Below, one piece after another: positions 55,706 to 64,000 of a DNA stretch of 64,000 bases. Under the pieces are notes generated by a model that ran no database searches, was not told the DNA's origin, and saw only the letters and a program-made list of their open reading frames with translations. The position numbers were made by a program, and so were the translations under genes. This DNA is from Limnohabitans sp. 63ED37-2 (GTDB lineage: Bacteria; Pseudomonadota; Gammaproteobacteria; Burkholderiales; Burkholderiaceae_C): the NCBI RefSeq assembly GCF_001412535.1, contig NZ_CP011774.1, forward strand, positions 2,041,501 through 2,105,500, written 5' to 3'. Numbering within the stretch: the stretch's first letter is position 1; each line of letters begins with the position of its first letter.

Positions 55706-56154
55706 AAAATTCCCAGACATCCGCCACTGCCACCACCGCCGACATGGACCTTTGGGGTCAGACCTTGGCCGCGCAATTGAACGTGCCCGCACAGAATGTG
55801 GGACACGACATCGGCGAGAGACTGCGTGTGGCACGCCAAACGGCCTTGAAGTCCCGACCCATGCCGCAACGTCTGATGCGCCACAGCCTTGCCGTCCAAG
55901 CCAACGGCACCCTCAACGGGCTGCCCGACGAGGGCCTTAACCTTTGGCGCATCTTGGTCTCTGCTTTGCCTTTGTTGGCTTTGGTGTTGGGCCTGATGCT
56001 CATTCAGAGCTTGCAACGCGACTTGGCTGAGTCCGACATCGCCACCCTCGATTCCGCCCTGTTGCTCGACGAATTGCCACCCGTCGCCTACACCGACCCG
56101 GGTTTTGTGCAATTCATGAAAATTCAGCTCCACCACGACGCGCGAAATGACTGA
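55702..56154 (+). CDS. DUF3619 family membrane protein
   Basis: The 150-residue protein has one membrane helix (LWRILVSALPLLALVLGLMLI, about 93-113) with an N-terminal cytoplasmic half (GERLRVARQTAL) and a periplasmic C-terminal part. It overlaps the sigma factor stop by four bases, and the layout resembles an anti-sigma factor, but no zinc-binding HxxxCxxC motif is present. The DUF assignment is by pattern and context. Confidence 0.8.
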   Translation: MKNSQTSATATTADMDLWGQTLAAQLNVPAQNVGHDIGERLRVARQTALKSRPMPQRLMRHSLAVQANGTLNGLPDEGLNLWRILVSALPLLALVLGLMLIQSLQRDLAESDIATLDSALLLDELPPVAYTDPGFVQFMKIQLHHDARND

Positions 56155-56944
56155 AACCGGTTGGACATTTGGCCTGCATTGCAGGGCAGATCAGTTGGTC
56201 ACTCCACCAGGCCAGCCACAGCCACGCCGCACCCTGGGCGTCCTTTTGCAGGGGGTCCTTTCGCTGATTTTGGTCATGCCCGTTTGGGCGCAAACCCCGC
56301 CCCCCCCTTCAGCATTGGCCCCTTCTGACACCCCCACTTCATTGCCCAGCTTGTCGGAAGCGGCCAGTGCTCATCCCGTCACCCAAGCCGACTCTGCATT
56401 TTCCGCAACACCAGCCCTCGGTCCCAGCTTGCAGCCCCCCTCGGCCGCCAGCGGTGCCTCCGGCTCGGACACGAGCGCTTGGCCATCGTTGAGCAAACGC
56501 CAACAACAAGCCCTCGCCCCTTTGGCTGAAAAATGGCAAGAAATGACGGCTCAGCAACGCCAAAAATGGCTGGCACTGTCCAGAAATTTTTTCCAACTCT
56601 CGGATGAGGAACAACAGACCCTTCACAGCCGCATGCGTGAATGGGCGGCGCTCAGCCCTCGCCAGCGCAGCCAGGCGCGTTTCCATTTCAACACGATGCA
56701 ATCCCTGTCTGCACAGGACAAACGTGCTCAGTGGGAGGCTTACCAGGCTCTGTCTGAACAGGAAAAAAGCAAGCTGTCCTCCGGCCCCAAGCCCCCTGCC
56801 AAAAGCGTCGCCCGCAGCTTTGCGCCGCCCAGCACCCGCTTGGTCAGTCCCCCACTGTTGCCGGTCAACGCCACACGGGCGGTACAGCGGGTCGCGCCCT
56901 CCAAGCCAATTCACCCCAAAACCTTGCTGCCTCAGCCCTCTTGA
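56147..56944 (+). CDS. DUF3106 family exported protein
   Basis: The 265-residue protein has a hydrophobic signal segment (LGVLLQGVLSLILVMPVWA, about 30-48), a Pro/Ser/Ala linker, and repeated helical units with the pattern LSPRQRxxxRxxF and WQEMTAQQRQKWL typical of DUF3106. It overlaps the DUF3619 gene by eight bases. Function is unknown; a role with the sigma factor in envelope sensing is inferred from the operon only. Confidence 0.82.
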   Translation: MTETGWTFGLHCRADQLVTPPGQPQPRRTLGVLLQGVLSLILVMPVWAQTPPPPSALAPSDTPTSLPSLSEAASAHPVTQADSAFSATPALGPSLQPPSAASGASGSDTSAWPSLSKRQQQALAPLAEKWQEMTAQQRQKWLALSRNFFQLSDEEQQTLHSRMREWAALSPRQRSQARFHFNTMQSLSAQDKRAQWEAYQALSEQEKSKLSSGPKPPAKSVARSFAPPSTRLVSPPLLPVNATRAVQRVAPSKPIHPKTLLPQPS

Positions 56945-57083
56945 GACTGACCGACCCGGCGCCCGTTGGGCTTTGGGCCACAATCACCCCCACCAGCCTG
57001 AGCGCTCAAGTGCCCAACTTGTGACCTTACCGCCTTGAAAGTTTCCGCACCTCAGCCCCACGCAATTTCATCTTCCAAATTCC

Positions 57084-57626
57084 ATGGCCCCCATGACTCA
57101 GCGCGTGCCCGACTCCCCGACGCCCCCAGCATCCCTGCCCGCCGATACCGACCCACTGACTGCCCCATCACTCAAACGCCGCATGGCTTGCTGGCTGTAT
57201 GAGGGCATGTTGCTTTTTGGCGTCGTGTTCATTGCGGGCTATCTGTTCAGCAGCCTGAGTCAAACCCGCCACGCCCTGGACAACCGTCCCGGCCTGCAGG
57301 CATTCCTGTTTTTGATTTTGGGCATTTACTTCACCTGGTTTTGGCACCGAGGCCAGACCCTGGCCATGAAAACCTGGCACATCCGCGTGGTCTCGGCCAC
57401 TGGGCAACCCTTGAGCCAGCGCCGCGCCTTGTTGCGCTATGTGCTGAGCTGGCTCTGGTTTTTACCCCCCCTCTTGCTGACCTTGCCCTTTGGCCTGTCC
57501 GCCGCCGCAGTCGGCTGGCTGACCGTGGGCTGGGTCCTGGTCTGGGCCTTGCTCAGCCGTTTTCATGCCCAAAAACAGTTTTGGCACGACGTCTGGGCCG
57601 GTACCCGCCTCATCACCTCGCGCTGA
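57084..57626 (+). CDS. RDD family membrane protein
   Basis: The 180-residue protein has the RDD start (LKRRMACWLYEGMLLFGVVFIAGYLF, given in part) with Arg and two acidic positions replaced by RM...YE, and three to four membrane helices. The segment MKTWHIRVVSATGQPLSQRRALLRY is typical of the family. Function is unproven; some RDD proteins are proposed transporters. It follows the DUF3106 gene after 139 bases. Confidence 0.88.
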   Translation: MAPMTQRVPDSPTPPASLPADTDPLTAPSLKRRMACWLYEGMLLFGVVFIAGYLFSSLSQTRHALDNRPGLQAFLFLILGIYFTWFWHRGQTLAMKTWHIRVVSATGQPLSQRRALLRYVLSWLWFLPPLLLTLPFGLSAAAVGWLTVGWVLVWALLSRFHAQKQFWHDVWAGTRLITSR

Positions 57627-57646
57627 AACCCCTGAATTCACCCACC

Positions 57647-58261
57647 ATGTCGACCACGGACTCCACCTTTGACGGGCCTGCACCTGCTTTCTCCATCTGC
57701 GTCTATTGCGGCTCCAAACCCGGCAACTCACCTGAATTCGCGCAAATCGCCGTCCAAGTGGGCACCTGGATCGGTGCGCACGGCGGCCAATTGGTCTATG
57801 GCGGTGGTCGCAATGGCCTGATGGGCCTGGTGGCAGAGGCCACACTGGCTGCAGGCGGCACCGTGGTCGGCATCATCCCCACTGCGCTGGTGGAAAAAGA
57901 ATGGGCGCACCACGGCTGCACCGAGCTGCATGTGGTGGACACCATGCACGAGCGCAAACGCCTGATGGCCGAAAAAGCCGACGCGTTTTTGGCCTTGCCC
58001 GGAGGCATTGGCACCTTCGAGGAGCTGTTTGAAGTCTGGACCTGGCGCCAGCTGGGATACCACGACAAACCCGTGGGCATCTTGAACAGCCTAGGTTACT
58101 ACGACACCCTGATGGCCTTCATTGGCCAAGTGGTGAAAGAGGGCTTCATGGCCGACTGGCAAACCGGTCTGGTCCGCGTTGGGACCGCGCCCGAGGTCTT
58201 GCTGCAGGCCTTGGTGGAAGCGGCGGGATTTGCACCAGCCGCCAAAACCGAACTGCTTTGA
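57647..58261 (+). CDS. LOG-family protein (cytokinin riboside 5'-monophosphate phosphoribohydrolase type)
   Basis: I chose the ATG at 57647 (204 residues); the longer frame overlaps the RDD gene. The family motifs YGGGRNGLMGLVAEA and PGGIGTFEELFEVWTW are complete. Such proteins cleave nucleoside 5'-monophosphates to base and ribose phosphate; in bacteria the physiological substrate is often AMP-like. The name rests on motifs only. Confidence 0.93.
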   Translation: MSTTDSTFDGPAPAFSICVYCGSKPGNSPEFAQIAVQVGTWIGAHGGQLVYGGGRNGLMGLVAEATLAAGGTVVGIIPTALVEKEWAHHGCTELHVVDTMHERKRLMAEKADAFLALPGGIGTFEELFEVWTWRQLGYHDKPVGILNSLGYYDTLMAFIGQVVKEGFMADWQTGLVRVGTAPEVLLQALVEAAGFAPAAKTELL

Positions 58262-58303
58262 ATGGGGTGAACGACGGGTCTGAATGAGCAAGCCCGCGCG
58301 GGA

Positions 58304-58642
58304 TCAAATGGCGGTTTCGTCCTGCTCACCCGTGCGGATGCGCACCACGCGCTCCACCGAGGTGACAAAAATCTTGCCGTCACCGATCTTGCCGGTGCGA
58401 GCCGCCTTGATGATGGCGTCCACGCAGCTGTCCACATCGTCGTTCTTCACCACCACCTCGACCTTGACCTTGGGCAAAAAGTCGACCACGTATTCGGCGC
58501 CACGGTACAACTCGGTGTGGCCTTTTTGGCGGCCAAAACCCTTGACTTCGGTCACTGTCAGACCCGTCACGCCGCATTCGGCCAAGGCTTCGCGCACTTC
58601 TTCCAGTTTGAAAGGCTTGATGACGGCGGTGATCTGTTTCAT
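58304..58642 (-). CDS. glnB: Nitrogen regulatory PII protein
   Basis: I chose the ATG at 58642 (112 residues), the exact PII length. The start MKQITAVIKPFKLEEVREAL, the uridylylation Tyr51 in YRGAEYVVDFLPK and the C-loop TGKIGDGKIFV are all present. It signals 2-oxoglutarate and ATP/ADP state to nitrogen enzymes. It follows nadE by 35 bases; whether it is GlnB or GlnK cannot be settled here, since no amtB is nearby, which favours GlnB. Confidence 0.93.
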   Translation of the reverse strand: MKQITAVIKPFKLEEVREALAECGVTGLTVTEVKGFGRQKGHTELYRGAEYVVDFLPKVKVEVVVKNDDVDSCVDAIIKAARTGKIGDGKIFVTSVERVVRIRTGEQDETAI

Positions 58643-58677
58643 GGGGGAAATCCTCAAAAAATGGTGTTGGCCCGAAT

Positions 58678-60351
58678 TCAGGCGCGGAATTTGTTGGTCA
58701 TAGGATAACGCCAATCCTTGCCAAAACTGCGGTGCGTCACGCGAATGCCCACAGGCGACTGGCGGCGTTTGTACTCGTTGAGCTTGATCAGGCGTGTGAC
58801 TTTTTCCACATCGGCCCGCTCAAAACCATCGGCCATCAGCGCTTCCACACCCTCGTCGTTTTCCATGTAGCGCTGGATGATCGCGTCCAGCACCTCATAG
58901 GCTGGCAGGCTGTCTTGGTCTTTTTGGTCGGGGCGCAACTCGGCGCTGGGCGGACGGGTGATGATGCGCTCGGGAATCGGTTGGCTGCCCGTGCCATACG
59001 GGTCATGAAGGTTGCGCCAACGGGCCAGGTCAAACACACGGGTCTTGACCACGTCCTTGATGACCGCAAAACCGCCCGCCATGTCGCCATACAAGGTGCA
59101 ATAACCCGTGGCCATCTCGCTCTTGTTGCCGGTGGTCAGCACAATCGCCCCGGTCTTGTTGGACAGCGCCATGAGCAAGGTGCCGCGAATGCGGGCCTGA
59201 ATGTTTTCTTCGGTCGTGTCTTCTTTCAGGCCCTCGAACTGCGCCGACAGCGCCTGCTTGAAGCCATCGAACAGCGATGCAATCGAAATCTCGTCGTAGC
59301 GCACATTCAGGCGCTTGACCATGTCGCGCGAATCGATCCAGCTGATGTCGGCCGTGTAGGGCGAAGGCATCATCACGGCGTGGATCTTGTCGGCTCCGAT
59401 CGCGTCCACCGCAATCGCCAGCACCAGCGCCGAATCGATGCCGCCCGACAAGCCCAAAATCGCGCCATTGAAACCGTTTTTGCCCAGGTAGTCGCGCACG
59501 CCCAGCACCAGCGCGTCCCACAGCTCGGCGTCAGCGCTGGCCATGGGCACCAAGGCCTCGGGGGCAGCGCTCAGGTTCACACCCTGCTGGCCAACCGACG
59601 CCTGCACTGCCAAGTCGGCTTCGCGAAAGCCCTCGGCCCGCGCCACCGTTTCGCCTTGGGCATTGAGCGCAAAGGAGCGCCCTTCAAAAATCACCTCGTC
59701 TTGGCCGCCGACCAGGTGGGCATAAATCAGGGGCAAACCGCTGTCGGCCACGCGCTCGCGCATGCGCTGCTCACGCTCCGGGCCTTTGCCGGCATGAAAA
59801 GGCGATGCGTTCAGCACGGCCAGCACCTGCGCCCCAGCGTCACGCGCCAAGCGGGCCGGCTCGTCGAACCAAGCGTCTTCACAAATGAGCAAACCCACTC
59901 GCACCCCCTCGACCTCAAACACACCCACCCCGTTGCCGGGCGTGAAGTAACGGCGCTCGTCAAACACCTGGTAGTTGGGCAGCTCGCGCTTGTCGTAAGC
60001 ACAGACCACTTGCCCCTCGCACAGGACACTCGCGCGGTTGTGACGCCGCGTCACGGCCACGCTGCGGGTGCGCACGCCGCCGCCTTCGGGGTGGCCCACC
60101 ACCACATGCAGGCCCTTTAACCCAGCCAGTTCGCGGGCCACCGTTTTCAGGGCATCATCACAGGCGTCAATGAAGGCCGGGCGCAGCAGCAGGTCTTCGG
60201 CCGCATAGCCGCAAATCGACAACTCGGGCGTGATCAACAGCCTGGCCCCTTGGGCATAAGCCGCAATGGCAGCGTCGATGATTTTGCGGGCGTTACCCGG
60301 CATGTCACCGACGACAAAGTTGAGCTGGGCCACACTAATTTGGAGAGTCAT
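58678..60351 (-). CDS. nadE: Glutamine-dependent NAD+ synthetase
   Basis: The 557-residue enzyme has an N-terminal nitrilase-type amidase (Glu43 in TPELSICGY, Lys in YDKRELPNY, Cys in LICEDAWF) and a C-terminal ATP pyrophosphatase domain (GLSGGIDSALVL). It makes NAD from deamido-NAD with glutamine nitrogen. Its start is four bases from the divergent acyltransferase start; linkage to glnB fits the use of glutamine. Confidence 0.95.
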   Translation of the reverse strand: MTLQISVAQLNFVVGDMPGNARKIIDAAIAAYAQGARLLITPELSICGYAAEDLLLRPAFIDACDDALKTVARELAGLKGLHVVVGHPEGGGVRTRSVAVTRRHNRASVLCEGQVVCAYDKRELPNYQVFDERRYFTPGNGVGVFEVEGVRVGLLICEDAWFDEPARLARDAGAQVLAVLNASPFHAGKGPEREQRMRERVADSGLPLIYAHLVGGQDEVIFEGRSFALNAQGETVARAEGFREADLAVQASVGQQGVNLSAAPEALVPMASADAELWDALVLGVRDYLGKNGFNGAILGLSGGIDSALVLAIAVDAIGADKIHAVMMPSPYTADISWIDSRDMVKRLNVRYDEISIASLFDGFKQALSAQFEGLKEDTTEENIQARIRGTLLMALSNKTGAIVLTTGNKSEMATGYCTLYGDMAGGFAVIKDVVKTRVFDLARWRNLHDPYGTGSQPIPERIITRPPSAELRPDQKDQDSLPAYEVLDAIIQRYMENDEGVEALMADGFERADVEKVTRLIKLNEYKRRQSPVGIRVTHRSFGKDWRYPMTNKFRA

Positions 60352-60355
60352 ACAG

Positions 60356-61543
60356 GTGCTGGAAAATTTGAGCTTGAATTATGTCACCCGGGTGCAGGAT
60401 GACCTGAGCGGCATCACGCCCGAAGCCTGGGACGGCTTGCTCGCCCAGCAAGATGCCCCATCGCCCTTCATGCGGCATGCCTATTTGTCGGCCATGCACG
60501 CCAGCGGCTCTGCCGTACCCGAGACGGGCTGGACACTGCAAGTGATCAGTTTGTGGCGCGACACCCCCACGGGCCACACACTGGCCGCAGCCTGCCCGCT
60601 CTACCTCAAGACCCATTCGCGCGGCGAGTATGTGTTCGACCACGCTTGGGCCGACGCTTACGAGCGCCATGGCCTCAACTATTACCCCAAAGCCCTGGTG
60701 GCCTCGCCCTTCACACCCGTGCCCGGCAGCCGATTGCTGGCCGAAAGTGATGCCTCTCGGCAAGCCCTGCTGGCCGCCTTGCTGGACATTTGCCAAACCA
60801 ACAACATCCCCTCGCTGCACATCCTGTTTGGCAGTCCACAAGACTTGCAAGCCTGTGAGACGGCGGGTTTGCTCCAGCGCAGTCAGGTGCAATTCCATTG
60901 GCAAAACCAGGGTTGGCGCGACTTTGATGACTTTTTGGACAGCCTGAACCAGGAAAAGCGCAAAAAAATCCGGCAAGAGCGCCGCAAAGTGGCGGAAGCT
61001 GGCGTCAGCTTTCGCGCCGTGCGTGGCCCCGACATGACGGGCGATGACTGGGCCTTGCTGCTGCGCTGCTACCAGCAAACCTATTGGGAACACGGCAACG
61101 CGCCCTATTTGAAGCCGGAGTTTTTCGAGGCCATGCGGCGCGACATGGCCGCCAATTGGCTGCTGTTTGTGGCCGAACACGAGGCGCAGCCCATTGGCAT
61201 CAGCCTGATCGGCCTACATCTGAACGCCGCAGGCCAGCCCGAAGTGGCTTATGGCCGCTACTGGGGGGCGCTGGCGCGGGTGGACTGCCTGCACTTTGAA
61301 GCCTGCTACTACCAGCCCATCGCGTGGTGCATTGCCAATGGCGTCAAGCGCTTTGAAGGCGGCGCCCAGGGTGAGCACAAAATGGCCCGCGCCCTGCTGC
61401 CCACCCCCACACACAGCGCCCACTGGTTGGCGCACCCGTCGTTTTCGGAGGCGGTGGCGCGGTATTTGGAGCGCGAAAAAGCGGGCATCGACAACTACAT
61501 GGACGCCCTGCAGCAGCACTCGCCGCTGAAAAAACCCCAGTAA
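60356..61543 (+). CDS. FemAB/GNAT-like acyltransferase (DUF482 type)
   Basis: I chose the GTG at 60356 (395 residues) with GGAGAG upstream; an ATG at 60266 would overlap nadE. The pattern SPFMRHAYLSAMHASG near the start, FLDSLNQEKRKKIRQERRKV in the middle, and RFEGGAQGEHKMARALLP near the end are typical of the peptidogalycan biosynthesis/recognition (DUF482) family with a GNAT fold. Substrate unknown. Start codons of this gene and nadE are four bases apart, so the promoters must lie inside the neighbours. Confidence 0.82.
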   Translation: MLENLSLNYVTRVQDDLSGITPEAWDGLLAQQDAPSPFMRHAYLSAMHASGSAVPETGWTLQVISLWRDTPTGHTLAAACPLYLKTHSRGEYVFDHAWADAYERHGLNYYPKALVASPFTPVPGSRLLAESDASRQALLAALLDICQTNNIPSLHILFGSPQDLQACETAGLLQRSQVQFHWQNQGWRDFDDFLDSLNQEKRKKIRQERRKVAEAGVSFRAVRGPDMTGDDWALLLRCYQQTYWEHGNAPYLKPEFFEAMRRDMAANWLLFVAEHEAQPIGISLIGLHLNAAGQPEVAYGRYWGALARVDCLHFEACYYQPIAWCIANGVKRFEGGAQGEHKMARALLPTPTHSAHWLAHPSFSEAVARYLEREKAGIDNYMDALQQHSPLKKPQ

Positions 61544-61553
61544 ATTCCAAGAA

Positions 61554-61590
61554 AAAACGCCTGCGCGGCGCAAACCGGGCAGGCGTTTTG
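61554..61590. terminator. Terminator between the acyltransferase gene and ppa
   Basis: AAAACGCCTG (61554-61563) and CAGGCGTTTT (61580-61589) form a stem, with A-runs on the left and T on the right, able to serve both convergent genes. Confidence 0.8.
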
Positions 61591-61632
61591 CGGATCCAGC
61601 GGCTTCACGCAGAAGCCGCCGGCCCAGACCCA

Positions 61633-62163
61633 TCAGGCCTTGTTGTAATTGGCGATGCCGTCCATCAGCTCTTTGGCCGCAGATTCGACGCCTTCCCAAC
61701 CTTTGACTTTGACCCACTTGCCTTTTTCCAGGTCTTTGTAGTGCTCAAAGAAGTGAGCGATCTGCTTGAGTTGCAACTCATGCACATCGGACAAGGCCTT
61801 GATGTTGGCGTAGATGGGCAAGATTTTTTCGGTGGGCACGGCCAAGATCTTGCCATCCATGCCGCCTTCGTCTTCCATCAACAAGATGCCAATGGCGCGG
61901 CACGACACCACCACGCCTGGGGGCAATGGGAATGGGGTCATCACCAACACGTCCACCGGGTCGCCGTCACCGGCAATCGTTTGGGGCACGTAGCCGTAGT
62001 TGGTGGGGTAGTGCATGGCGGTGCCCATGAAACGGTCCACAAACAAAGCGCCGGACTCTTTGTCCACTTCGTACTTCACAGGGTCGGAGTTCATCGGGAT
62101 TTCGATGATCACGTTGAATGCGTCGGGGACTTTGCTGCCGGGGGTGACTTTGTTCAGGGACAT
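61633..62163 (-). CDS. ppa: Inorganic pyrophosphatase
   Basis: The 176-residue family I enzyme has the metal-binding segments DRFMGTAMHYPTNYGYVPQT and GDGDPVDVLVMTPFPL with the PPase signature DGDPVDVL. It hydrolyses pyrophosphate from biosynthesis. It converges with the acyltransferase gene. Confidence 0.97.
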   Translation of the reverse strand: MSLNKVTPGSKVPDAFNVIIEIPMNSDPVKYEVDKESGALFVDRFMGTAMHYPTNYGYVPQTIAGDGDPVDVLVMTPFPLPPGVVVSCRAIGILLMEDEGGMDGKILAVPTEKILPIYANIKALSDVHELQLKQIAHFFEHYKDLEKGKWVKVKGWEGVESAAKELMDGIANYNKA

Positions 62164-62352
62164 GGTGTCTGCTTTTGAAAGTTGAGAAGAAACGAAAAAT
62201 CCTAGGGATTAACCCCGATTTTACTTTCACAAGGCTTGCGAAAACAGGAACACAGGCTGAATCCGACCTTTCACCCCTGCCCCCCACTGCATCGGTGGGC
62301 GGGATGTCTCGCGCGTGATTTCCAAGCCAGCGCCACCACCGACAATGGTGGC

Positions 62353-63786
62353 ATGCAACACAACTTCATCGCCAACCAATCCATCCCCGCCCTGGCAGGG
62401 CAAACCCTTGACGTCATCGATCCTTCGGACGGTCAGGTGTTCGATCAAATCCCGCGCAGCCAAGCGGCCGACATCGACCAAGCGGTGCAAGCTGCGCGGG
62501 CTGCTTTTAATGGCCCTTGGGGGCGGTTGACCGGGGTGGAACGCGGACGGCTGTTGATGGCGCTGTCGCGCAAAATGGCCGAACACGCGGGCGAACTGGC
62601 CGCCTTGGAGCAGCGCGATTGCGGCAAACCCACCAAACAGGCCGCCGCCGACGCGGTGGCCCTGGCGCGTTACTTTGAGTTTTATGCCGGTTCTTGCGAC
62701 AAGTTGCATGGTGAGACCCTGCCCTACCAAAACGGCTACAGCGTCCTGACCTGGCGCGAGCCGCATGGCGTCACGGGCCATGTGATCCCCTGGAACTACC
62801 CCATGCAGATTTTTGGTCGCAGCGTGGGCGGCGCCTTGGCAGCGGGCAATGCCTGCGTGGTCAAACCCGCCGAAGACGCCTGCCTGAGCCTGATCCGAGT
62901 GGCCCAGTTGGCGGCCGAAGTCGGCTTTCCCGCCGGGGCCTTGAACATCGTCACGGGTTACGGCCACGAAGTGGGCGACGCGCTGGCCCGCCACCCGGGC
63001 ATCGACCACATCAGCTTCACCGGCAGCCCTCGCGTGGGCACGCTCATCCAGCAAGTGGCGGCCGAGCGCCACTGCCCCGTGACGCTGGAGCTGGGCGGCA
63101 AGAGCCCCCAAATCATTTTTGACGACGCCGACTTGGATGCGGCCATTCCCGTGGTGGTCAATGCCATCGTGCAGAACTCGGGCCAGACCTGCAGCGCGGG
63201 CTCACGCGTGCTGATCCAGCAAGGCATTTACGAACCCCTGCTGGCCCGCTTGGGCGAAGCCTTTGGCCGCCTGCAAGTGGGCTCGGCCGCCATGAACCTG
63301 GACTTGGGGCCCCTGATCCGCGCCAGCCAGTTGGAGCGGGTCACCGGCTTTTTGGACCAGGCCCGCGCCGACGGCATCGCCACCGTGGCACAAGGCCAGA
63401 TCGCTGCCGGTGTGCCTGCAGGTGGGTTTTACCAAGCCCCGGTGCTCTTGCGTGACGTGCCGGTGATGCACCGCTTGGCGCAAGAAGAGGTCTTTGGTCC
63501 GGTGCTGTCGGCCATGGCCTTCCAAGACGAAGACCACGCCGTCGAGTTGGCCAATGCCACCGACTTCGGTTTGGTGGCCGGTATCTGGACCCGTGATGGC
63601 GGTCGCCAATTTCGCATGGCCAAGCGCGTGCGCAGCGGCCAAGTGTTCATCAACAACTACGGCGCAGCGGGTGGGGTGGAGCTGCCCTTCGGTGGCGTCA
63701 AGTCATCGGGCTACGGCCGCGAAAAAGGCTTGGAAGCGCTGCTGGGCTTCACCACCCTCAAGACCGTGGCCATCGCACACGGCTGA
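62353..63786 (+). CDS. Aldehyde dehydrogenase family protein
   Basis: I chose the ATG at 62353 (477 residues), since the upstream extension has no family features. NAD-binding and catalytic parts: WNYPMQIFGRSVG, GSPRVG, the glutamate in LELGGKSP and the nucleophile cysteine in NSGQTCSAGSR. It oxidises an aldehyde to an acid; gamma-aminobutyraldehyde or betaine-aldehyde type enzymes look closest, but substrate cannot be fixed. Confidence 0.92.
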   Translation: MQHNFIANQSIPALAGQTLDVIDPSDGQVFDQIPRSQAADIDQAVQAARAAFNGPWGRLTGVERGRLLMALSRKMAEHAGELAALEQRDCGKPTKQAAADAVALARYFEFYAGSCDKLHGETLPYQNGYSVLTWREPHGVTGHVIPWNYPMQIFGRSVGGALAAGNACVVKPAEDACLSLIRVAQLAAEVGFPAGALNIVTGYGHEVGDALARHPGIDHISFTGSPRVGTLIQQVAAERHCPVTLELGGKSPQIIFDDADLDAAIPVVVNAIVQNSGQTCSAGSRVLIQQGIYEPLLARLGEAFGRLQVGSAAMNLDLGPLIRASQLERVTGFLDQARADGIATVAQGQIAAGVPAGGFYQAPVLLRDVPVMHRLAQEEVFGPVLSAMAFQDEDHAVELANATDFGLVAGIWTRDGGRQFRMAKRVRSGQVFINNYGAAGGVELPFGGVKSSGYGREKGLEALLGFTTLKTVAIAHG

Positions 63787-63873
63787 GCACACGGCTGCCC
63801 GTGTGCCAACCAGCCGCCGGAGGGAGTCCTTGCCCGGGACTCCCGCTTGGGTTTGAGGGCACAATCGCCACCT

Positions 63874-64000
63874 ATGTCTGAACGCGTCATTCCGCTGGTT
63901 GACCAGCGCCACCCCAGCTTGCCTTTGCCCACGCCACTGGCGGGCCAAGAGCTGAGCGCCTTGCCGCTGGACGGGCTGCGCCGCCCCTTGACCGATTTGC
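63874..64000 (+). CDS. moaA: Probable GTP 3',8-cyclase MoaA, 5' end only
   Basis: The open frame from the ATG at 63874 runs out of the window after 42 residues (MSERVIPLVDQRHPSL at the start, LDGLRRPLTDL at the end). In Burkholderiales MoaA proteins begin this way, with GRPLxDLRISVTDRCNFRC next; the radical-SAM cysteines would lie just outside. The call depends on recall of that N-terminus. Confidence 0.6.
   Translation, partial: MSERVIPLVDQRHPSLPLPTPLAGQELSALPLDGLRRPLTDL

Overview
The window is a piece of a betaproteobacterial chromosome, most likely a member of the Comamonadaceae (Limnohabitans/Rhodoferax/Polaromonas-like). This rests on protein-level recognition and gene order: iscRSUA-hscBA-fdx followed by dnaQ, ilvBHC-pssA-leuA, a sigma factor-DUF3619-DUF3106-RDD cluster, a class I phaCAB operon with an intracellular PHB depolymerase, and an aat-bpt pair. 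No database search was possible. There are two compositional regimes: positions 1 to about 17.2 kb are visibly AT-rich, and everything to the right is GC-rich core chromosome.

Region A (1-17.2 kb) is the right-hand part of an integrated genomic island. It ends at the 3' end of a tRNA-Val(CAC) gene (17218-17292, minus strand), next to a 454-aa tyrosine recombinase gene pointing at the tRNA. The left end lies outside the window. From left to right it holds a Met/His-rich exported protein cut by the window edge, a DUF6876 protein, a 0.5-kb non-coding stretch with three perfect DnaA boxes and repeats, and a catalytic-domain-only tyrosine recombinase. A heavy-metal resistance block on the minus strand follows: CadR/PbrR-like regulator, CadA-type P-ATPase, CzcI-like protein, and a CzcCBA-type tripartite RND pump with small accessory proteins. 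Three unrecognised genes and the integrase complete it.

Region B (17.3-26 kb) carries dnaQ, the ISC iron-sulfur assembly operon with an IscR box upstream of iscR, uvrB, and a divergent aromatic/aspartate aminotransferase. Region C (27-37.5 kb) carries an intracellular PHB depolymerase, a stand-alone RnfB-like ferredoxin, and the propionyl-CoA to succinyl-CoA operon (mcm, meaB, pccB, pccA, epimerase) with a divergent GntR regulator. Region D (37.5-48.6 kb) has dus, nfeD/SPFH, phaCAB, pgeF, the N-degron transferases aat and bpt, an IclR regulator and a PBP7-type endopeptidase.

Region E (48.7-64 kb) has branched-chain amino acid synthesis (ilvB, ilvH, ilvC, pssA, leuA), with a leucine-rich leader peptide and terminator hairpin upstream of leuA. 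It continues with the sigma factor cluster, a LOG-family protein, a PII protein with nadE, a FemAB-like acyltransferase, pyrophosphatase, an aldehyde dehydrogenase, and the start of a MoaA-like gene cut by the window edge.

The most notable points are the origin-like segment next to the minimal recombinase, the uncharacterised three-gene block beside the integrase, the shared GHDHG-type N-termini of the metal-efflux exoproteins, and the leuA attenuator.
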